A program made the position numbers and the translations under genes. This document shows positions 63,401 to 64,000 of a stretch of 64,000 bases of DNA, piece by piece. Position 1 is the first letter of the stretch; every line of letters begins with the position of its first letter. Location: assembly GCA_029783825.1 (NCBI GenBank), contig JAREIK010002985.1:123501-187500 (forward strand), in the 5' to 3' direction. The notes beneath the pieces are model-generated. The model searched no databases, had not been told where the DNA came from, and was given only the letters and a program-made list of their open reading frames with translations. The stretch comes from Sapria himalayana. Taxonomy: Eukaryota; Streptophyta; Magnoliopsida; Malpighiales; Rafflesiaceae.

Positions 63401-63618
63401 GTGTGATTATAGGCATTTTCCGGAAAAAAAATTAAAAACCTGAAGTTTTCAGCGGTCTTGGGGACGATATCAGCGAAGAGCTCCATTTTTATACGGCCAG
63501 CAGCAATTTCACCGATATTAACATCAAAAAAGACGACCGGATTTTTAGGGTTTTGAGGTCTCATATGCCACTCCACGCTCGCTGTTCCTCCGCCTGTGCC
63601 ACCCACCACAGACGCCAT
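29109..63618 (-). CDS. CYP22: CYP22/PPIH-type cyclophilin (peptidyl-prolyl cis-trans isomerase), seven exons over 34.5 kb
   Basis: Coding exons on the - strand: 63618-63440, 45411-45388, 43717-43630, 30508-30416, 29632-29600, 29356-29300 and 29219-29109. All introns are GT-AG, all phases fit, and the product is 194 residues against about 199 for Arabidopsis CYP22. It is colinear with CYP22 and human PPIH, which isomerise proline bonds and associate with the U4/U6 part of the spliceosome. Active-site positions are all present: R83, F88, M89, Q91, Q139, F141, W149 and H154 (human PPIA R55, F60, M61, Q63, Q111, F113, W121, H126). The C-terminus [16 protein letters not shown] is the diagnostic CYP22/PPIH ending. 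Start ATG 63618 sits in a good context (GTAGCCATGG). Introns are about 18.0, 1.7, 13.1, 0.78, 0.24 and 0.08 kb; introns 1 and 3 are full of transposons. No stop or frameshift occurs in any exon, so it is probably functional if the long introns are spliced. Confidence 0.93.
29300..29356 (-). CDS. CYP22: Cyclophilin exon 6, 57 nt (residues 140-158)
   Basis: Encodes [19 protein letters not shown], with Phe141, Trp149 and His154 of the active site. Acceptor AAATGCAG|; donor TTGGG|GTAATT. Confidence 0.95.
29472..29586. repeat. GA-CA-GA compound microsatellite in cyclophilin intron 5
   Basis: GAGA runs (29472-29500), a CA run of about 18 units (29521-29556) and a second GA run (29565-29586). It stops about 14 bp before the exon 5 donor. 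Confidence 0.95.
29600..29632 (-). CDS. CYP22: Cyclophilin exon 5, 33 nt (residues 129-139)
   Basis: Encodes [11 protein letters not shown], including catalytic Gln139. Acceptor CTGCTGCAG|; donor CTCAG|GTTTCT. A short exon placed between two introns made largely of simple repeats. Confidence 0.93.
29690..30345. repeat. Degenerate minisatellite and CA run filling cyclophilin intron 4
   Basis: An array of about 30-35-bp units of the form CACACACGCTATAAGCACTA plus TCAGCACACAA, with many variants. It runs through most of the 783-bp intron and ends in a pure CA run (about 30300-30341), some 75 bp from exon 4. Confidence 0.9.
30416..30508 (-). CDS. CYP22: Cyclophilin exon 4 (residues 98-128)
   Basis: Encodes [29 protein letters not shown]. 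Acceptor ATTTTCAG|GGAGATG; donor CTATG|GTACTT. Phase 0 on both sides, 31 codons. Confidence 0.95.
30788..34225 (-). mobile_element. hAT transposon, long copy in cyclophilin intron 3 (RICESLEEPER-like family)
   Basis: Starts TACAGGTGTCAAACGGGCC and ends GCCCATTTGACACCTCTA. Flanks are GTTATAGA on both sides (30780-30787 and 34226-34233), a perfect 8-bp target duplication. The GC-rich subterminal blocks (about 30790-30945 and 33935-34225) match the short elements elsewhere. The transposase runs on the - strand, the same direction as the host cyclophilin. The copy is about 3.44 kb and nearly colinear with the one at 59448-62946. Confidence 0.95.
31370..33490 (-). pseudogene. hAT transposase (BED zinc finger, RICESLEEPER-like), disrupted
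   Basis: The start ATG is at 33490. The BED finger is readable near 33290-33205 (CKYC, later HLKRH). A DUF4413-type/RNase H-like core follows ([12 protein letters not shown] near 32400) and the hAT dimerisation region ([21 protein letters not shown]) near 31730-31640. The longest intact part is 32449-31544. Lesions include in-frame stops before and just after the finger, shifts in the middle, a stop replacing LKDW-type sequence near 31544, and substitutions such as CVVVNV in the dimer region. These lesions differ from those of the copy in intron 1. Confidence 0.88.
34230..34492. mobile_element. Older short hAT relative abutting the long copy
   Basis: Starts TAGATGACAAATGGGCAGGCC and ends near AACATGTCTA (34492), degenerate versions of the same terminus. 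The inside is GC-rich with GGCCCAAGGCCC words. Its first four bases overlap the right-hand target duplication of the neighbouring long element, which suggests that the long copy inserted at this older end. Confidence 0.6.
34493..35474. other. AT-rich intronic DNA with a TTTTTTA array
   Basis: Part of cyclophilin intron 3; no coding similarity. It contains the heptamer repeat listed separately and many AAAATAAAAT words. Confidence 0.5.
35262..35362. repeat. Heptamer tandem repeat (TTTTTTA)n
   Basis: About 13-14 consecutive copies of TTTTTTA. The unit is 7 bp but is not the plant telomere unit TTTAGGG. Confidence 0.93.
35475..37600 (+). mobile_element. Older decayed hAT copy in cyclophilin intron 3
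   Basis: Starts TAGAGGTGTCGAG and ends TATGACACCTCTA. Flanks TTCGAGTA and TTTGAGTA differ at one of 8 bases, so this is an old but recognisable target duplication. A + strand relic at 36830-37081 ([40 protein letters not shown]) matches the transposase of the 59448-62946 copy. A central AT microsatellite (about 36387-36412) and many stops show long decay. It is shorter (2.13 kb) than the 3.4-kb copies because of deletions. Confidence 0.85.
37601..38780. other. Intronic AT-rich DNA, unclassified
   Basis: Part of cyclophilin intron 3. A 101-codon open frame at 37934-38239 resembles nothing I know. TGTTGGACTCTAAGATC at 38304 looks like the start of a copia-type LTR and may belong to the copia remnant downstream, but I found no partner LTR. 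Confidence 0.4.
38780..39996 (+). mobile_element. Ty1/copia integrase remnant
   Basis: A stop-interrupted translation at 38870-38960 reads like the copia integrase core (FVIFVDDYSR-type, here with [12 protein letters not shown]). At 39065-39180 it gives [22 protein letters not shown] and [10 protein letters not shown], matching the conserved HQTSCPYTPQQNGVVERKN block and its downstream YLINR region. 39350-39520 may continue into the KCVFLGY region. It is broken by stops throughout. A TA run (39450-39478) lies inside it. Confidence 0.6.
39997..40340. mobile_element. Short non-autonomous hAT element (MITE) with perfect target duplication
   Basis: Starts TAGAGGTGTCAACCCGGCC and ends GGCCCGTTTGACACCTCTA. 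Flanked by GAGAGTAT at 39989-39996 and 40341-40348. At 344 bp it is GC-rich and non-coding, made of the two subterminal blocks of the long hAT copies. It is inserted between copia-derived sequences in cyclophilin intron 3. Confidence 0.95.
40341..40720 (+). mobile_element. Ty1/copia integrase fragment
   Basis: 40430-40500 translates as [21 protein letters not shown], the start of the copia integrase core (YFVTFIDDYSRYTWVYFLK-type). The sequence decays beyond it. It is probably a different copy from the one at 38.8-39.9 kb, because the same integrase block occurs in both. Confidence 0.55.
40721..41985. other. Intronic DNA, unclassified repeats
   Basis: Part of cyclophilin intron 3. 40720-41100 has a TATA-like AATATATAAAATTCC near 41071 and could be LTR-derived. 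41580-41900 resembles the AT-rich repeat at 44.5-45.0 and 46.7-47.3 kb. No coding similarity. Confidence 0.4.
41990..42600 (-). pseudogene. Decayed hAT transposase fragment (same family)
   Basis: The - strand is colinear with the N-terminal half of the long hAT copies. TCTCAATAAATCCTAAAATT at 42049 matches the same stretch near 32767, the TAGTGAGTAGTGGCCGATGAG block (42100) the CATAGTGACTCGTGAGAC block (32812), and the finger-side block ACACTGTGC near 42568 the one near 33281. All frames are broken and no termini were recognised, so this is an old fragment. Confidence 0.7.
43630..43717 (-). CDS. CYP22: Cyclophilin exon 3 (residues 68-97)
   Basis: Encodes [15 protein letters not shown] then [14 protein letters not shown], carrying catalytic Arg83 (FHR), Phe88 and Gln91. 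Acceptor ATATGGCAG|; donor AGT|GTACCT. The donor is placed after AGT to keep phase 0 with exon 4. It gives Ser97 where relatives usually have Lys or Asn, and Ala92 replaces the usual Gly of QGGDF. Confidence 0.9.
43720..43919. other. Start of cyclophilin intron 2
   Basis: Ordinary AT-rich intron sequence between exon 3 and the hAT element at 43920. Confidence 0.6.
43920..44175. mobile_element. Short non-autonomous hAT element (MITE) in cyclophilin intron 2
   Basis: Starts TAGATGTGTCAACCGGGCC and ends GGCCCGTTTGACACCTCTA. Flanked by GATAAAAC at 43912-43919 and 44176-44183, a perfect 8-bp duplication. At 256 bp it is GC-rich and non-coding. It lies only about 200 bp from the exon 3 acceptor. 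Confidence 0.95.
44230..44410. mobile_element. Degenerate hAT end of the same family
   Basis: AAGTGTTAAACGGGTCATGC at 44231 is a decayed version of the family terminus, followed by GC-richer words (CCTGGCATGG, GGCATGGCATGG). A matching second end was not recognised. Confidence 0.45.
44520..45180. repeat. Unclassified AT-rich repeat, copy 1
   Basis: Shares a run of words in the same order and orientation with 46690-47270: GTACATAT(G/A), AATTC(G/A)AGA(G/A)AAAAAT, TGTGATCTAAC, AGCTAAATAAT and AAATA(G/A)AAGTAT. It lies in cyclophilin intron 2 about 200 bp from the microexon. No coding similarity. Confidence 0.6.
45388..45411 (-). CDS. CYP22: Cyclophilin exon 2, 24-nt microexon (residues 60-68)
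   Basis: Reads (R)QFCTGEH(R), the conserved QFCTGE segment. The acceptor is TATTTGCAG| and the donor AG|GTATCT. It is the only sequence in the 20 kb between exons 1 and 3 that I found to fit this segment, and both phases (2 in, 2 out) match its neighbours. Confidence 0.9.
45640..45830. repeat. SINE-like fragment
   Basis: CATCACCAATCAAGCTTTAT, CTCAATTACTTGGGATCAGCTA and the following TCATCCCATTTAAGTATGC resemble the common plant dispersed repeat with AAGCCTTATCCCAA and TTGGGGTCGGCTA, which I associate with Au-type SINEs. Neither Pol III boxes nor ends could be fixed. Confidence 0.4.
46660..47270. repeat. Unclassified AT-rich repeat, copy 2
   Basis: Direct-orientation relative of 44520-45180. 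The part near 46840-46900 (TTATGAATCCTTGTATGATC) also resembles 41790-41830. Located in cyclophilin intron 1. Confidence 0.6.
47271..48560. other. AT-rich intronic DNA, no feature recognised
   Basis: Part of cyclophilin intron 1. A phrase TATTCAAGTTGAGGCAACTC with CACATGACAAACACT occurs twice, near 47527 and 47778, so a local duplication of about 250 bp is likely. Otherwise only poly-A/T-rich sequence. Confidence 0.45.
48560..50450 (-). mobile_element. Decayed Ty1/copia retrotransposon, reverse transcriptase region
   Basis: On the - strand the broken translation gives, from 50060 downward, [17 protein letters not shown] (consensus YKARLVAKGFTQ). Next is a QFDVKNAFLHGDLDEEVYM-like block near 49730, then [14 protein letters not shown] (consensus YVDDILITGND) near 49460. 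The YFLGIEV- and HTRPDI-type blocks are only faint. Stops are frequent. A 136-bp tandem duplication lies within the catalytic region (49605-49870). Confidence 0.7.
49605..49875. repeat. 136-bp tandem duplication inside the copia remnant
   Basis: AGACACAACATAACCTATAT recurs at 49621 and 49757. The sequence after each copy stays closely matched through ATACCTTCATCAACAATATC and ATGAAAAA(G/A)TATAATTCTTA. Confidence 0.9.
50450..54380 (+). mobile_element. Decayed Ty1/copia retrotransposon with LTR traces
   Basis: A probable 5' LTR ends near 50828, followed by ATATCAGATC, close to the copia primer-binding site TATCAGAGC. The LTR end (TTATTGTTTTTATTT, CCCCAACATATATGGGTT, ATGAATTTTATT) is echoed at about 54220-54370 (TTATTGTTTTTATTT, ACCCAACATGCGGGCT, ATGAATTTTATT), the likely 3' LTR. 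Between them, 52500-52900 looks like gag and 53170-53660 reads as copia [28 protein letters not shown], then AVNIVSYF and [10 protein letters not shown], the last near the ADWAGS motif. It is dead, with many stops. It lies in cyclophilin intron 1. Confidence 0.65.
54381..56690. other. AT-rich intronic DNA, mostly featureless
   Basis: Part of cyclophilin intron 1. 55430-55490 has the repeated words AAAGCGCAAAGGC and AAGGCGCCCTTAAGG. A perfect hairpin lies at 55647-55684. The short open frames at 55023-55268 and 55683-55904 have no recognisable similarity. Confidence 0.45.
55647..55684. repeat. Perfect 17-bp hairpin
   Basis: AAAATACATGGAGCTCG and its exact complement flank the loop TGGT. The same GGAGCTC core appears in the centre of the fold-back element at 18650-19067. 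Confidence 0.9.
56690..58310 (+). pseudogene. Decayed hAT transposase of a second family (DUF659/BED type)
   Basis: Broken translation follows the DUF659-hAT plan. [14 protein letters not shown] at about 56850-56885 matches VVQVVTDNASNY. QFIEQKK and [14 protein letters not shown] at 57155-57225 match the IVRPGVTRFAT block, and [14 protein letters not shown] is at 57377-57420. Near the C-terminus, [43 protein letters not shown] and [11 protein letters not shown] (58030-58260) match the hAT dimer end. It belongs to a different hAT group from the RICESLEEPER-like copies. Termini were not found. Many stops. Confidence 0.7.
58311..59447. other. AT-rich intronic DNA, no feature recognised
   Basis: Part of cyclophilin intron 1, between two hAT elements. 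Stop-laden, with a short A run at 58717-58728. Its start may be the tail of the DUF659-type element. Confidence 0.5.
59448..62946 (+). mobile_element. hAT transposon, long copy in cyclophilin intron 1 (RICESLEEPER-like family)
   Basis: Starts TAGATGTGTCAAACGGGCC and ends GGCCCGTTTGACACCTCTA. Flanked by TAGAAAAA at 59440-59447 and 62947-62954, a perfect 8-bp duplication. It has GC-rich subterminal blocks at 59450-59760 and 62785-62946. It is about 3.5 kb. The transposase is on the + strand, antisense to the cyclophilin and inverted relative to the copy at 30788-34225. It is the least damaged copy in the window and probably a recent insertion. Confidence 0.96.
60231..62349 (+). pseudogene. hAT transposase (BED finger, DUF4413-type, hAT dimer domain), nearly intact
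   Basis: The likely original ATG is at 60231. Two one-base losses, near 60288 and 60441, put the N-terminus out of frame and destroy the first Cys of the BED finger; the rest of the finger ([18 protein letters not shown]) is readable. A continuous frame of 512 codons (60451-61989) carries the transposase core: [45 protein letters not shown] and [12 protein letters not shown]. One stop at 61987-61989 (TAG where the other copy has CAG) separates it from the dimerisation region, [40 protein letters not shown] (61990-62180), and an acidic tail to 62349. A low number of lesions suggests recent activity, but this copy is not autonomous as it stands. Confidence 0.92.
62955..63439. other. Start of cyclophilin intron 1
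   Basis: Intron sequence next to exon 1. 63246-63332 contains three direct copies of CAACGAATTCAAAG-type units (period about 26 bp: AACTCATCAGCAACGAATTC). No coding similarity. Confidence 0.6.
63246..63332. repeat. Short tandem repeat, about 26-bp unit, three to four copies
   Basis: AACTCATCAGCAACGAATTC plus AAAG(A/G)T recurs at 63262, 63288 and (ending in AATAATCC) 63314, with a partial first unit at 63248. It lies about 110 bp inside intron 1. Confidence 0.9.
63440..63618 (-). CDS. CYP22: Cyclophilin exon 1 (residues 1-59 and part of 60)
   Basis: Encodes a Gly-rich N-terminus, then [29 protein letters not shown] and PKTAENF, the first beta-strands of the cyclophilin barrel. It ends AACTTCAG|GTTTTT, leaving two bases of Arg60. 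Upstream on the - strand (63619-63720) is the probable 5' untranslated region. Confidence 0.95.
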
Positions 63619-64000
63619 GGCTACCACTGCACTCTTCGGATTGTGTTTTTATGTTCGCAATTCGCATCATCTACCACTGGATGTGTTTTGTTTAAGTTTT
63701 TTTTTTTTTTTTTTGAGTAAATATGTTATATGCTAAACTAAAATAAATTTAAAAATACAAAAATACAAATATGTGATAAGACCATTTTACCCTTTTTTTA
63801 ATGGCATCATATTTTTTCCCAATCAATTTCAGAAATTAATTTCTGTTTTTTTTTTTCTAGAAACAAAAATAGTATTAGCGATATACATTGCATCGCAATT
63901 TCAGAAATTAATATTATAATTTCATTTATATACTTATATTTAAATTGTAATTCGCATATACAATGTGCATTATTGTGTGATATATATTGTATATGCAATT
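63619..64000 (-). promoter_or_regulatory. 5' untranslated region and proximal promoter of the cyclophilin gene
   Basis: On the - strand the sequence just upstream of ATG 63618 reads GAGTGCAGTGGTAGCC, a favourable start context. It is followed further up by a run of A on the coding strand (63700-63714) and AT-rich DNA to the window edge. No TATA box could be chosen with confidence. The region is cut by the end of the window. Confidence 0.4.

Overview
This window is nuclear DNA from a flowering plant, probably a monocot or early-diverging angiosperm with a repeat-rich genome; the species cannot be named from the sequence. The support is plant-type spliced genes (a TGA-type bZIP factor, the plant form of complex I subunit B14/NDUFA6, a CYP22/PPIH cyclophilin), GT-AG introns, and remains of plant transposon lineages: Athila-type Ty3/gypsy, Ty1/copia, CACTA/En-Spm, hAT and a Mutator-like MITE. 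The DNA is very AT-rich apart from short GC-rich islands, which are mostly hAT element ends.

Layout. 1-20 kb is transposon-derived: a decayed Athila pol (about 2.29-5.26 kb), a bordered CACTA element (6705-13478, TSD TAT) carrying a dead TNP2 transposase, a Ty1/copia gag remnant (about 16.6-18.2 kb) and a fold-back MITE (18650-19067). 19.5-27.2 kb holds the TGA bZIP gene on the + strand (coding exons 24326-27178) and its possible 5' region, with two small hAT MITEs upstream. NDUFA6 lies tail to tail with it on the - strand (27250-28686), only 71 bp between the stop codons.

The rest of the window, 29109-63618, is one gene on the - strand: a CYP22/PPIH-type cyclophilin of 194 residues in seven exons. 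I rebuilt it exon by exon; every junction keeps frame and all catalytic positions are present. The gene covers about 34.5 kb because intron 1 (about 18.0 kb) and intron 3 (about 13.1 kb) are packed with transposons. Exon 2 is a 24-nt microexon.

Two long copies of one RICESLEEPER-like hAT family sit in introns 3 (30788-34225) and 1 (59448-62946), each with a perfect 8-bp target duplication. They are in opposite orientation, so the pre-mRNA carries both strands of a roughly 3.4-kb inverted repeat bracketing exons 2 and 3. Short derivatives with the same GC-rich ends lie at 21407-21784, 22038-22312, 39997-40340 and 43920-44175, and older decayed copies at 35475-37600 and about 42.0-42.6 kb. Introns 1 and 3 also hold Ty1/copia remnants, a second (DUF659-type) hAT remnant and unclassified AT-rich repeats. 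No CRISPR array, rRNA or convincing tRNA gene was seen. The most notable feature is the very large transposon-filled cyclophilin gene, together with the inverted hAT pair inside its transcript.
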